From Baylisascaris procyonis (lineage: Eukaryota; Nematoda; Chromadorea; Rhabditida; Ascarididae): 64,000 nt of DNA. Position numbers and translations under genes: made by a program. The DNA lies in assembly GCA_037389465.1 (NCBI GenBank), contig JAZARR010000179.1, positions 2,762,501 through 2,826,500 of the forward strand, given 5' to 3'. The notes under the pieces were generated by a model. The model worked only from the letters and a program-made list of their open reading frames with translations, made no database searches and was not told the DNA's origin. Below are positions 27,914 through 42,800 of the stretch, piece by piece (the first letter of the stretch is position 1; each line of letters begins with the position of its first letter).

Positions 27914-30900
27914 ATGCGTTTTCTGGTGTTGGATCGTCTACGAAGAGCAATTGGTGCACATGATCTTCCTGGGCTTCGTGGTCTTCTCGAAGGTTTCAAT
28001 TAGTATGTTATGCACTCTTTATTAGTCTTTATTATGAAGAAACTGATCGGTTACCGGTATCTGCTTACCGTAGAAAGACATTACTGTATACGTCTTCGTT
28101 AATATCTATGCTCTAAGATAAGTGATTTTGAGTTTGTCATATTTAAATGACTCCGGCTCCAGTGATATATGGATTGGTCATTCTTTTTGCTGTACATGCG
28201 TAGATCAAAGACCTCTAGAGTGAATGCGACGGGGAAATATTGATTGGCATTCGCTTTCTATGTTCTGCCTATCCGATCCTCAAAAAGAATCGTGTTCCTC
28301 TCTTGCCAGCTGTGCATTATACACTAGGGATATGCCGAAGTTCCGGTTCCGGAATTCTCGAATTCCGGTGATTTTTGCAACTCTAGGATGAGTCCGTACT
28401 GTTGTCGGCGTTCCTGCCCTATAATCCCAGAACCCTTTTATTTTTCTGGAGTTTCGGTTGCATTTTTCGATAAGCGTTTTCTTATGAATTTCTCATACAT
28501 ATCCTATCATAGGTCTTCTTCCCTGTTAAGTTTGTATTAGGATTCTGTAAAGGTTCCTATTTGAAGTAATAGGTTCGATGCTCGATAAGGTTAACGATTG
28601 ATTCACTCGTACAAATTTCATTTGAAATACTGAAAACAATTGTGGACTTCTTGACGTTAATGCAAATTCACGCATCAGTACACATAGAGGGCATGTGAAA
28701 ATTATTTACAAAGGCCGGGTAAATTGACTGACGACCTACTTAAGGCTATAAAAAGATAAACAAAAATCCGTTTAGTTATCAACGAAAATAAAAATCCCTA
28801 TATTAAATTCCTTTAGTTAAAGATCCCTTTGCCTCGCATTTGCTTAATTTTGTTCAGTTCTGTTGTTTTTTTCTCTTGTTTCTTTACGATACTAATCCAA
28901 CATTGATTATTATATATGCATTTGTTATCTACAGTTATGATCGAGAACGAGTGAAAGAAGTTGGAGCAGACAGAGCAGCAGCCGAATGGATTGTTCGTTG
29001 CGAAGGCAAAGTGAAGTTCGTCTCTCTTTTTATTAATATCTTTGTAAAAATTATTCCTGTCTTAATGTGAAATCTCCTACACCAAATAATACCGTTTTAC
29101 GATACTCATCCGACCGACCGGTTGTATAAATAATTCTTAATTTACATATTATGCAAAGCATGATCAATATTCCTGTTAGCTTCGAATATTTCCTTCACTT
29201 AATCAAATCTAAATAAAATATCAAACGTCTGATTGGTATCATCAAAACTTGCAATTTAGACAATCGTAGTCACGTTTTGTGGATGCATTATACAGCGTCA
29301 ATCCTTGAAAACAAAGCGAGAGGGAAAACACGCCATTTAGCTAGAAAGATAAAAAAAAAACACGCCATCAATCATTTGCTTATGTATTTACTAAGAGAAT
29401 AGAATATTTCTCAATTAAGTTTTGAGCATTCAGTTGTTTTCGATTCCTAATGTTCCATTACTGCTAGCGTGTCTATATCATTTCTTATTGAAGTACAGAT
29501 GTTGGCATGTTGGTGTGGGCGGAAGTCCCTTCACGAAAGCCAATTGCCACTTCAGTTTTCACAATAGAAAACTACGCTCAGAACTATTCCCTGCTCAGCT
29601 CTCCCCAATTAGTGTAAGGGTAAAATCGAGCAAACCGATCCCATCTATGTAAAGCAATGAAGTCCCAGAAAGCTTTATTACAGCCTAGTGTTCATTTCAA
29701 AGCGTTCCGGTTTTCGGTCAAAATGCCGGAATTGGGAAATGGAAAAACATCCGAAATCGGCAGCCGCAGTTTCGATTTACATTTAATTTGAATATTTTAG
29801 ATTCGATAAATTGGATGATTTGTTTATTGATTACAATGAACTCATAAAGAAGACCGCCGAATTGGATCCACGTAAGGAGAGTGACCAGGTGCATGTGGTC
29901 AGTATTGATGCCACTGATTCATCCGTAACCGGATATGGCTGTCGTCATTTCGGTTTGTTCATTGCGTTGAAGCGGTTTTTAGGATGTTGTATTGTTTGTA
30001 ACATTGTGCCGAAAGAGATCTATGTATTTGCACAAGTAACGCCAAGCCAGCAAAAAGGGGAACGAAGATGGAGGACTGGATCGACCATAGTTCTCTTTTC
30101 AATGCAATTGGATGGAAAGCTTTTCCTATCCTATTGAGTGGGAATATTCAATGTATAGTCTTATAACTTAATAGGCATACTTATGAGATTTCTTTAACTT
30201 TACTGTATTATTCAAATTTTTCTGTCCAATTACCTTCCCCCGGTGACCGATCGACGTCCGGACGAATTGAGCCGATTGTGTTTGCTGGTGCACGCAGTAC
30301 GTCTATTGATGAACAAAAGAGGACTTCGTGGAATTTATTTGCTTTACTCAACGTGCAAAATTCAACGTGCACATTGTAAACCTTGTTCACCTATTTATTT
30401 ATTTGTTTGTTTTATATATAAATATAAATATAAATATAAATATAAATATAAATATAAATATAAATATATATATATATAATGTTTTTTGCTCATCTATTTA
30501 CTTATTTATTTACTTGTTTATTCATATTTATAATTATAACCATATTTATATTTATTTATATTTATATTTATATTTGTATTTGTATTTGTATTGATATTTA
30601 TATTTATATTTATATCTATATTTATATTCACGTTCATATCTATAATTATATTTGTGTGTGCATTACATAATTGCATTTATGTGGTGTTGAGAAGCTGCCA
30701 CGCAGAATAGGAAGTTTCGTTCACATTTGAGAGATGATATATGGATGTTTGTTCATTTCAGCTGGCCTGTCACACCTGAAAGATGTTCGTTTCATACGAT
30801 GCAGGAATCTGCATGATTACGGTCTTGATTATATGGGCGATGCGGTTGGAAAAACATTGTTGTTTCTCCAGATCGAGAGTTGTCCCAGAATAACCGAATA

Positions 30901-32261
30901 CGGTCTCGAAAATCTTGTTAAATTCAGGTAAATAGTTCGTTCTTTGAAAAAATTGTTCAACGGTTGATAAGTAAAATTTGATCAGTCGAATCACCTGCTT
31001 GACCTTTGACCTTCCCATTCTGAACACCAGTTGCTCTATGATGGGACCATCAACAGGTAAGAGGGCTTGAAACGGTTCGGTAGGTCAAATTGGGAATTTC
31101 TCAAATATTGACCAAGGTGTAAATGTAAGCTAAACGAATTGCTTACTCTTACCTTCCTGATTATTAGTAAAAGAATATTATGCTTATTATCCAATCTCAC
31201 TCTAGTTCTGTTTGTTCATAAAGGATTGAAATCTGAAAATTTTCATTAAAAAAGTAGAGTTGGATGTTTGCCAGTTCATTTGAGTTTTTTTCGACCTTTG
31301 TGAATTTTTATGTACGTTTGCGAATTGCATTCACGCATTGCACCAAAAGGACATCGTGTCTCCATGTATGTATGTGTTTGTTTGATTGTCTCTGTATATT
31401 TCTTCTCTTCCCTCCCCTCTCTCCCTATTGTTTTCAATACTTCAATCATTGAAACTTTTGAAATTGTGCGGATGGAGTTTATACCATAGAGTAGATGAGC
31501 TCATATACCATCTTTCAAGTTCACTGGACAATACCACTTGAAATTGCCTGGAAATTTGCATATTTGTGCGGTATTTTACATCTATCGGTTTAGTGTGTAG
31601 GGGTTCGATTAGAAAAACGCTTCATTTGTTGAAGATTAATGCTAGTATTGCGTTCATTTAAAATATCAATATGAATTTATTATTACGAGCGTTTTATTAA
31701 TTGGATGGATGCCAGTTTATAAAGGTAATTAATAGTACGATAAACAGAATCACGAAAGCACATATCGTGCCAGTCGATTGATTTCAGCTTTCCTGAATTC
31801 GGTAGAATTTGGATAATTTCAGAAATGAAATCCAACAAAAAAAGAACACGTGAATTTATATAAATTCTTTCGTTATTTTCGGTAGATTTTCTTTAGTGAT
31901 TTTTCTTTTTATTTTTTCATTGATAAAGTATAGAATATTCAACTTTACTATTGTTTTAGTAGAAAAAACCTGAATATATACTAGTAAAAATTTATTTGTC
32001 TCGAAATTCCCAATGTTCCTTCCATAATAAGCAATTATTTTTAATATGCTGCTCTTTTTGCCGGTCTTACAATTGTCAGCGGTCATTATATTCGTCAATA
32101 ATGACATGAGCGTATCAATCTATATTAACAGTGGTCTTCGATCGTTGGTTTTACACGATTTGAAGCGAGTGCATGGCAAGGAAAACGTTTTGAAAATGCT
32201 AAGAAAGGCATTACCTCAGTGTGATGTTCGATATCCAGAGGCCAGATTACTTGGATCTTAA
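27914..32261 (+). CDS. DMAC2L: DMAC2L / ATP5S, mitochondrial ATP synthase coupling factor B
   Basis: Five exons: 27914-28002, 28935-29015, 29801-29952, 30762-30927, 32132-32261 (TAA); 205 residues, matching the roughly 200-215 of animal orthologues. Seen: the N-terminus MRFLVLDRLRRAIGAHDL is Arg-rich without acids early on, like a mitochondrial presequence. The diagnostic YDRERVKEVGADRAAAEW (human YDRIRDVGPDRAASEW) spans the exon 1/2 join. A WIVRCEGKVKF block follows, then VVSIDATDSS (human IQAIDATDSC). The C-terminal half has leucine-rich-repeat-like units: SHLKDVRFIRC, LLFLQIESCPRITEYGL and LRSLVLHDL. Known: this LRR protein of the mitochondrial inner membrane was described as coupling factor B and is a paralogue of the complex I assembly factor DMAC2. 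The first ATG after the in-frame stop was chosen. The donors at 28003 (GTATGT) and 29016 (GTTCGT) are set by reading phase. Confidence 0.93.
30419..30628. repeat. Opposed (TAAATA)n and (TATTTA)n arrays forming a large inverted repeat
   Basis: A hexanucleotide array reading TAAATA occupies about 30419-30466 and runs into TA repeats up to 30478. After about 65 bases, an array reading TATTTA occupies about 30543-30628. The second unit is the exact reverse complement of the first, so the transcript of this DMAC2L intron could fold into a long stem with a short loop. Boundaries are approximate because the units degrade at both ends. Confidence 0.85.
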
Positions 32262-35200
32262 ATCCTGCAATCAACCACAAACGATCGTTTTCCCCTCATA
32301 ATTGTCTTTATTTATGTTGGTGCTGTTAAAGGTGTAAATGATTTTCATGAACCCATAGGTAATACCTGAATTTGAATGAAACATTTCGTCTAATATTATT
32401 TTAGTTCGGTAAAGATCTACTCCACCCATTAAATTAGTGATGAGCGGTGAAAATATATTATTCTATTTTCTAAATTTTTCTTTTTTTTATAATTGCGGCG
32501 GAAATTCCATGGCGTTTTCCGCAATTTTCAGTAAAAATTCTAAGACAATAGAAAGTTTTCATCAATTTTCTCGCCTTTCCCATTTGTCTGCTGCATATTT
32601 ACTCTCTTGATAATTAAAATTGATTTAGTTTCATGGAAGTCAAATCTAAATAAAAATGCCGGAAATAAGATTATCTTTTTGGAAGTTTGTTTTTTTTTCT
32701 TTGAAAATTTTCCTGTTTAATATTCTCTCGTGAGAGAATATGTTTTCAACGAATAAACAGGAAACAAAATGTCAGCACATTCATTCGACGGGCAATAGAT
32801 GTTAATGGGACGCTATCTAAGAGAGAATTTAATTACTTTAATGTTTAATGTTTGTGTTGTTTCTAAAATTTTTACGTTTTAGCAATTAAAATCACATTTT
32901 TTTGTAATCGGAATGATTATTGTGTTTCGAATATTGTTTAATTTGAGAAAAACTATTGAGCGCATATTTTGCTTTTTCTATTTTTTTTTGCGTTATTTTT
33001 ATAGTATCTGACTTTAAAGCGTTTTAGATGGAGAGTTTTAATTTGTCACCATAGTGCATATTCATTCTTATAGACCGATCGATAATCTCTCGTTTTATTA
33101 TTTAGCTGATGAATGACATCATTTTCGCTCAGTATAAATATGTCAACCTTGAAAACTTATTATGTTCATTTTTATGAGGATATCTTTGCTAATTGAACAG
33201 CTTATCTGAATAAAATTTTTCTACGCTACCTGTCAGGTATTCCGCCAATCAAAAGGTATTAATTTCAGAAATGTCCCCATAGAATTGGATCGTCAAGATT
33301 GATACTGTCATATTTCATTAAGGTTTATTCTCACTTGAAAAAAAGACACATTTCTTGGTGACGTCATTTTTTTTTACTCATTTCCTTTAATATTCATTGA
33401 GCAAGTTCTCATAAAATAAGCGCTAAGCTTATCACAAATATTGCAGCTACTCATTGAGGTATGCATGAGCCTTTTCCCGCATCTATTTATGACAATTTAA
33501 GAATAGTGGTTGAATAATTGTTGTGAATGATTGCTGAACCTATTGAAATGAATGACTGTTTATTGTATGTAATTCTTATTTTTATTGTAATAGTAGTTTT
33601 TTGATTGGATTTTTTCTTGCTTTATATTTATTAGTTCTTATATTATTTGAATTTACATATTTTTTAATGTAAAAATTATAAATTTGAATAAAAATTTCAT
33701 CGAAATCCTAGATTTTTTGCATGAAGAAAGCGATCGGTGTGGTGCATTTTTCAATTGATTTGTGCGATTTGTAAGTACATATTACATGATCAAGTGAAAA
33801 GGTTACATCTGGTGTTTTGCATTTTTTTTCTTATGCATTCACACGCTTTTCAATCTCTTTGACGCATTTTTTTTCTCAAAATCTCTTTCATTAAAACCAA
33901 ATTGTATAAATTATCGTTTAGTTGTTTGCTCCGGAAATGTGAAATTTTTGCAGAAATATTTCCGTTTGTTTTTACATATTTGCACGAAAGTTGTGGTTAA
34001 AGTCGATGAATGGGTATATATTGTATATGCACATTTTCATATATGAAATGTGTGTACGTGTCTATGTATAGATGTTTCATCTACGAACGTTGTTCAAGCA
34101 ATCACTGTTATTAGCATTAACGTGATATTACCCCTAAACATGGATTCAACGTCCTGTAAACGATTCCTGGATCACTAAACTTCCGGCCTCCTTGTTTTCA
34201 AAATTTATCTTTCCAAGCAACTTCACAGGTGAGATTTACATTAAAGCAGGGTTGGCAATCAAGCGCTATTCCCACTATGCGTTTAGAAACTTGGTCATTT
34301 CGTTGTACTCCCAATGGGAGGAATTTTTGAATTTTTATTGCCACCTTTCAGAAGGCTGGAAACGCTGAACTTTTCACGCAAAAGGATAGAAAAAAATTTT
34401 CCATTTTTGAGTTCATCAATAAAAGAGTGCATAAATTTTAAATTCTAAATTTTTTAATTTTTCCCAACTTAGTAAATTGGATTCCAAAACTATTTTTCAG
34501 CGATCACTTCTTAATTTACAACGTTTGCTTCTATGTTGTTTTTTCACGCTTGTATTTTTCTTAGTGTCCTTAAAAACTTCAGATGGGTTTATGGATGCTC
34601 TGAGAGACAAATCCATCAAAACAGGATTACGATGCTCTTGAAATGCGAATATCGAAAGCTGTGAAAGGACTTCGCAAAACATTTAGTACCTCGAAATGGT
34701 TGTCTTTAATTGTTCGAAAAATCGAACATGAAGATGTTCTACATTCATAGTCGCTGCTGTAAATGACATTGGCCATGAACCTTCATCCTTGCACCTGAAC
34801 CTAAAAAAAAAAAACCTGGCGGCATGTCCCATTTTTATATATTGCAGTGGAATGGTGAGAAAATGGAGCTGTTTTGTGGAAAATACAAAATTCAAGAGCA
34901 AAATTCAAGCAAAAAAAAAAGATTATTGAAGAGTTGTTAGTTTTGATGAAAGCATTCCAGCATATTGGCTGAAACAACAGAAATGACGGTATTTGGAAGC
35001 GAACGACAGTAGATAAACGAATGTCATTGAACATGAGCGAAATTTTTGACTATTTTAGCATTCGTATTGGCTGTTTTAAATGGAAATTTTTTTGACTGTT
35101 CTCTTGTAATAGAAACGAAAAGGTTTCGTATAGGTGAATAAATTCTTTAAAATCTGATCGAAAAAGTTTTTTGAATAATGAATTGCTGACCGTATCCTAT

Positions 35201-35343
35201 GAAAGAATTAAACATATTTCATTAATGAGGCAAATTACTTGAGTGAAATAGTGAAATTCGATACATTGTTTCGTTTATATTTCCACCGTTTTAGGATGCA
35301 TTAGAGGGATCAATGGGGTGGATAGGCGATCTTGAAAGGAGGG

Positions 35344-35346
<3 letters not shown>

Positions 35347-35406
<60 letters not shown>
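35347..35406. repeat. (TA)n microsatellite, about 30 units
   Basis: About 60 bases of uninterrupted alternating T and A in the DMAC2L-MPI intergenic region. Confidence 0.97.
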
Positions 35407-35412
<6 letters not shown>

Positions 35413-38400
35413 GGATAACTCATTAGTTAATTTATTAATGCTTACGCTCATCTAATTTTCTCAGGCATTTCTTTGTAAAATATCGCCACATTGTTGATAT
35501 CTCTACAAGTGGATAAAACGCGTATTTCAATTCATTGAAGGTCATTTCCGGTTGCTCTATGCAATCGTCGTTATTCCATTGATGTCTGACTTGACCTTCT
35601 TTATCTGTTTGATTTTCATCAACCGTTGTTTTGAATCCGAATCTCATTTGCATATTGACTTTTGATCTTCGCTTCAATTTTAATACTCCTCTTTTCACTT
35701 CAGTGAAACATTTTCTCCATTATTGGAATATTTCCTCTACTAATACTGCAATCATATTAAGAGTTAAAAATTATTATCAACTAACACTCATAAATGAATA
35801 GCGCATTAAATATCAAACATAAATTAGTAAATTTTATTGCTTTCTAATGTCGTAAGTTTTATTTGCAATATATCCATCATCCGATATGCTCATTAATGGG
35901 ATCCACATTTTGCAATTGATTTATTCCAATTTCTTTGATGAATCGAATAATTTAACATAGCCTCAAAACAATCGCTCTGTGCTCTTATGTATATCTGATC
36001 GTGTTATAGTGTATCTCCGATACCGCAAAACTCATTGAATAATTTTAGTGCTTAATGCTGAATGTTTTTCATTTTACGTCTGGATGGTTATCGCCGAAAT
36101 GATTCCAACTCAATTACGATATTTCTAATTGAACCAACCGGTTGCACCAATTTTTAAAAAGTAAACAATGCCTTCCTCATCCATATAGCTTTATATACCT
36201 GACTAGATGGTGCACTGATATGTTCGCAATATTGTAGAAAATCGCTTTGTAGCACAGATTGCAGAAGAACTCTCATCCTTCCTATCAATTACTCGTTTCA
36301 ATGGTTTCATTCTACTAGTGATTGTCTGATAATAGCTGTTCATTGGCAGAAACATTTCTCTTTGATACTCTTTTTTCTTATGGCCTAAATCTCTTTCTGC
36401 TTTTATTTCCTCTTTTTTTTACTATCAGATTTTTATCCTGGAGTCGTATTAACTTGTGAATGTCTTTCTTGATGCTCATTAAAAGCTCTTCTTTAAAGAA
36501 GATTTTTTAAAAGATAATCATATCTACAACTACTATATAGAGGCTTTTTGCATATTCAAATATTATTGATTATAATCTCTCCGTTTTTATCACTCAGTTA
36601 AATTCTCACTGCATTATAATGCAAAAATATGAATATCTCAATATCGCAATTTATAATTTCCGTTGTTCTACCTTTTCTTTTTGTATTTTATAAGAACGAG
36701 TAGAGAATGTTGTTTTTTTGCATCGCTAGATGAACGATGAAGACTTGCTAAGGTACACTTCATCGTCGGAATGCTCTTCATTACGATCGTTGCATACAGC
36801 AAACGGGTTTCGCATTTTGCTGTTTTCATGTTTTTCTATATCAGCACAACTCTCATTTATTAATTTATATTCTCTTATATTTTATTATGCTTATTGAGTA
36901 TTTTAATACCATATTTTTAATTATATAAATTTTTTATACTTTATTCTATATTCTGTTGCGTCTATCATTTTCAACACTCTTAAATGAGACCAATTGCTTT
37001 ACTGCCTACGAAATGTGGAGTATGGGCATAGATCTTTACAGCCAAATGAGACAAGGATCTCATATCTAGATCACATAATTTCAGATATCAGTTGCTTTTC
37101 GGTAATATTTGAGTAATTTTCCGGTAAGTTCATTGCTTTCCGATGATCGACAAGTTTCAGTAATAAATTATATTGTATAATAAAATTTATATAATTATGA
37201 ATCTTATTTTTCTCACATATAAAGTTCAAAAGTTCATTTTACCATCTGACCATAGGGAGTCTTTTTATCATAAACCGCTAATGATTCAATCTCTGCATTG
37301 ACGTCCAACTATTTAGGCGATGTGTTGTAGCATTTTTTTTTTCAAAAGTATTTTTACCGCTCCATTTTTCATTCTTTAGTTGAGTTTCATTCGCTCACAA
37401 AAGGCATAAAAGATATGTGAAACACTTTCATGCAATATGAGCAAATCAAAATTACTTCCTTGTTGAAATGTGCGTTTATTTTAACACAGAAAAATGTGTT
37501 ATCTTAACACATTTCCTTGTTATCTCAATGAATTTTACCGAATATGCTTTTTTGAGATTTTCTCACCGTTTAATATTCAAAAAATTCTTTGAAAAATTGA
37601 TATAAACGAGCATCATAAAGTGATAAAAAATAATCATATTTGCTCAATCATAACGATACTTGTGGATTTTTATTGTAGTAGTGATCACGCACGATTACCC
37701 ATAAATTTCGGGAGGTCAACCAAAGAGTAGCACTAGATGGATATTTGCTGCTTCTGAAGGCAACCAAAATTCAGAAGGAACAACTCGAATTTCTGAGTAA
37801 ATTTGCTGATATCTGTAGTGAAAACGGCAAAACTTTTTTAAAACCGTTAGATTCGACATTTTACCAAGACAATTAATAGTCAAAATTTGCGTTTTTGAAC
37901 GACAGGCAAAAATTGTTGCAAACAAACGCTAAAAAGGAACTAATAAATATACTTGAAAAGTTGCCTAAAGATGCGAGATTGACTTGCATACTGATGCGTT
38001 GCAACTTGGAAATTCCCCTTTGATATATCTATCATTTCTTGTCAAATCACCCACTACTCGTTTGCGTTGATATAAATAATTACAATTGTCGGCAATGGTT
38101 GATGAACCGGATATTAATGAACCCAGTGAACAATGAGCAAACTCAACAGTTGCAAGGCGGCAACGAAAGGTACTCCCGGAATGACGTCAGCGACGCATCG
38201 AAGTTAGACCGGCGCGTCGTCGAACAAAATGAGGAATGCAGTCGGACGACGATGGTGACAATTGGTGAACGAACATTGCTGCCAAGTTTATATTGGCTAT
38301 GCCTTCTTGTTGATTATAGTTGACCCAATTTGATCTCTTCCTTTCAATCGCATTGTCTGTCGACTCCGTATGTCGATTCAGCCACCCATCTTCCATCAAT

Positions 38401-39849
38401 CCTTAGTGGTCGTCTTTCATCTGTATTATAGTAGGCTTGTGATTCACGATGCCGAAACTGCATTGTCAATGATCACCGGTTTCCTATCACACTACTACGC
38501 ATTGTTTCTGCCTTATGCGTATTTAATTTCTAATGGCACTAGTCGCTCGTTTTAATGTTATACCTTTCTTAACGCCTTATATTCGTGAAGAATTTTTATT
38601 GAATAATATTAGAGGTTGGGATCACAATATATCGTGTTGGCATTACGCTATGAGAGGCTTCATAACATAGATCCCCTAAAACCTACTTCAATGATTCTTA
38701 AGTGGTAAGCTTTAAATTAAATGATAAGCTTTAAAGTATTCTTAAGTGATAATCTCTAAATTTAAGCAATCTAAATATGACGGAAAGTGTTTACCACACT
38801 ATTTAACACTGAAATATTGTGTTATTCACATCACAAAGTGCTAAAACTATGGCCTAATTATAGTGGAAAGTATCTATTCTATTACGCGTTTGTCGAAATG
38901 CATTTGCGATATAAAATGATAGACGTCATAAATGATGTTTTCGAAAATTTAAGACAGAGTGCAAATAATGTAATTTATTACTTGTTTAATGCTCATCATT
39001 TCATTTCATCGCAAATTATTTATTTTACTATAGGGAAAATTTCTATTTTTTTTTTTTAACAGCGAAAATTTCCACATTGAATATTTGTGCCCTAGGTTAA
39101 TCCCTCAGGCGATCTAATATACAATTTCAGCTAATTTCTTGCCTCATCCCAAGTTACAAACCCCAATATTTCTTTTTAATCTACTCATATTTACAAACCT
39201 GATTATGGCACTGTAGTCTTCGCACATATCAATTTGTTTTTGTCTGTCTATCTATTCGAGAGTTTCGACTCCGGATTCACTTAAGTCACGAAATTTCTGT
39301 GCATCTCGATATGGCTTTCAATATTGCTCTAGATGGATTACTTTTTCGTTTTACACCTGTCAGGTAAAACAAGCAAACATTTTGTCGAAGATTTATTTAA
39401 GCACTTGGATCATCCAGAATATGAATGTATTACATTTTATATTTTGTTATTTGTTTGCAATTTATAAAAATGGTTGATTTTATGGTCGAAACCGCTGAAT
39501 CTCATGCCCATGATGGCACCAGTCATATTCCTCTGCTCTTATCTAATGGGTTTATTCCACTGCCTCATGCAGTTTTAGAAATTTATTATAATGCCTTGCA
39601 TCTATTTTGCGCATATTTCCAACCGTCTATGCAAAATTATCGTCTTTATATGGCCGCAATCATTAATTTGCATATCCGATTGGGCGCATACTATGTTGTC
39701 GACGTCAGTGGTGAAAGAAGCTAGACGGCTTATAGTGCGGTCTTTAAGCGGTTGTCAACAGTCGGCGTTTTGTCAGGGTGCCCTACACTCCAGTCTCTCT
39801 GTCACCTCCTCCTCTCCCGTCCTCAATCCCCTTTTCCTTCTTCCTCTCT

Positions 39850-39868
39850 CCCCCCCCCCCCCCCCCCC
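39850..39868. repeat. Poly-C tract, 19 bases
   Basis: The longest C run in the window, preceded by a 60-base CT-rich stretch. On the complementary strand it is a G19 tract with quadruplex potential. Confidence 0.95.
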
Positions 39869-42800
39869 ACGGTTTTTCGTTCACTTATGCAACATAATTT
39901 CGCAGCACTACATGCCGATTCTATTTAATTGCGACTATATCTGACATAATTAAATTCGGAAGCCTACTCAAATACTCGAAATCGCTTTTCAACGGTTGAA
40001 GTCCTAATAATTTAAATCACAATGATTTTTTACTTATAAAGCAGGCTAAAGTTCACTATAGAGTGCCTCCCCTAGTTGTCTAGTTAGCAAGTGAAGTTTT
40101 TATAACAACAAGAATGACTAATAAAATATTTACGACAATTAGGTTGCTTTTAGCAAGTTTTAATTCCATATGCGTCCATTGACGTTGCGATTCACTTATG
40201 ATTAATTGTCTTGCTAAAGACATTCTTTTCCATTAATTTAGAATCGCAAAATGAGATTAAACACGGCTGTCCAGTTTGGCCGGAAATGAATTACAATAGG
40301 ACCATTGAGAAATACTCGGATGAGGGAAATTTTTAAAAAATTCGAATAAAAAATCAGTATGGTGTCTTCATTGGTCAAATTATTGGACCCATAAAGCGCC
40401 CTTTAATCGTGAAAATAAATGAAATGAGAAATTTCTTGAAAATTTAAAGATCTCATTTATCTCAACGGAAACGACAATCTTTGGCAGTCTACCATTTAGT
40501 GAATCCCAAGTTTTGAGAGGATATAAATTTTGATATAAAGCATATAAATATTAAATAAGTTCGATATATAATAAGTTTTGAGAGGATATATAAATATAAA
40601 TTTTAATAAATTTTTGTCATTACAATTGTGCAGTATTGCCCTTGCAATTAGTGAGATAAAAGTTTCTTACAAATTAATAGCAGAAGAATTCTACTTATGG
40701 ATGTCGATGATAAGAGCGATACTGTATATTTCAATACTGTATTGTGATGACAAAAAATATTTCAATAATAAAGTGAAAAGCAAGCATCTATTAGCGTTTA
40801 CCTGTATCCCGCAGATAAAAGGTAACAGAAATTAGCAACATATAAATGCGTAACAGACGATAAGGATTTACAACAAAGTCGACGCTAGCCTAATGACTAA
40901 TGCTGAAATCTGTTCACCAATATTGACTAAGTTCTTCTAACTATAATTTAAAATGAAAAAAAGAACGCATGAATCGCTACATAAGGACATGCACATATGT
41001 ATGAATATATTTCTATTTGTATGTGAATATGTATGTAAGTAAGCATGTATATATACGCATAGGTATTTATGTAAAATAAATGCTGACAATATTTTCAAAG
41101 TAAATCGATATAAACTTAAAGGCGAAACACCGGTTACATCATTAACGTCGGATGAATTGTTGTTCGCCGAATTTGTTCTTATGGTGATTGAATTCAACAT
41201 TTATATGTCCTTTTGTTTTGCACTCATTACTTCCTATGGAAGTCTTTTATTTGTGTATAAATGTTTGCAAAAAGAATGTAGAAGTTATTTCTGAATATCG
41301 TGTGGCTAATAATTCAGAAATGAAATTTTCATTCATTTCTAGAGTAATTTCATTAGCGATTGAATTTTGACCCCACATCAACTTTGTGCATTATTTTTCG
41401 GAGTTATCCGACCCTATTTATTGTACATAGCCAAGCAATATGATGACACATTTGTCACCGATACCCTTATAGAAACACACCAAATGTAAACGAAACTGAT
41501 TTTCAAAAAACATCTTTAGTTACTGATATATGGTATCCTATTTTCAACGCCTTTGCAAATGCGATGGCGTTGTTTCCTTGCGCATGTATAAATGTGTCTA
41601 TTTGAACATTTGACAGTTTGAACACAAAAGCTATTGCAGCTTATAAACTTTATTGGGTATAATGTGTGTACATTAATTATATTGTTAGCAAACCATATAT
41701 TGACTACTTGCATAATATCTCAAAGGCGAAGTATCAGACATTAAAAGATGCTAAAAAATTTGCATATATTTGAATCAAATTCAATTGAGGAAAAACAAAT
41801 ATTTTCCAAGAGTAAAGGAGAAAGCGTTTCGATCATCTAAAGTACGGAAGCATTGTGTTGTGAATTGTGAAATTGATTGATGAAGTGAGTAGAACGTAGA
41901 AATTTGTTTGCTGCTCATGTGTTCACAAATTTCAATGGAAGAAATTTAATTCCACTTTTCAATGTTTTATTTTCACTGAAAAATATTGAGCATATTAAAA
42001 GTGTAGGAAAATCTATATTTATTGATTTTTATTGTAATCTTTTAGAATTTTTAAGTTATTATTTGTTCATTTAGAGTGAATTATAGAAGTTAAAAATTTT
42101 TCGTTTATGATGAGAAAACACATCAATTTTTTTGTGGTAATATTGCATGGAACAAAATTTTTACTGAGTTTTTATAAGATTAGTACTTCGTAAAAATAAT
42201 ACAACAATAACGACACAATATTCAGCAATCGCACATTCATATCAAGAAGTATTTAGAAATTTTTTTTTTTTTGGTTTTAACGTCGGATTGGATACAATTC
42301 TTGGATAATGATGAGGAGTTTTCATCTAGTAGATGTTGAAGAATTTATTCATCTAACAAGTTGATTAGTTGACTGCATCGTTCAATAATGCATATAACAT
42401 CAATCTATCTCTATTATGTTCACTCAAATAAATTGAAATTCTATGGAAAAGATTCTATGGAAAAATCCTTATTTTTATTGAAATTCTATAAAAGTGGAAA
42501 AGATTCGGAGATATTGAATGATCGGAAATGAAAATTAGAGAAAATAAAAGGAGTCAAATCATAGAGAAGAATTTCATTTTTTCTTTAATAATAGTAAAAT
42601 GAATTCTTATGGTGGAAATTTTATAATTTCACAATATAGTATTTGAGTTTATAAACGATAAACTGAAATCGATATATCTTCTGAGATTTTCGTTAAGATC
42701 TCTGCTCACAAAAATTATTTTTATTTAGCTCATCTGCTCATAGAAATGGGTCAATAATTATTTAGGTGAGTAATTTCAATGATACGATCATATTTTTAAG

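Noticed and set aside
39425..39944. Two overlapping + strand ORFs of 99 and 117 codons
   Set aside because: One runs into a CT-rich and poly-C tract giving Ser/Pro repeats; no splice structure or similarity recognised.
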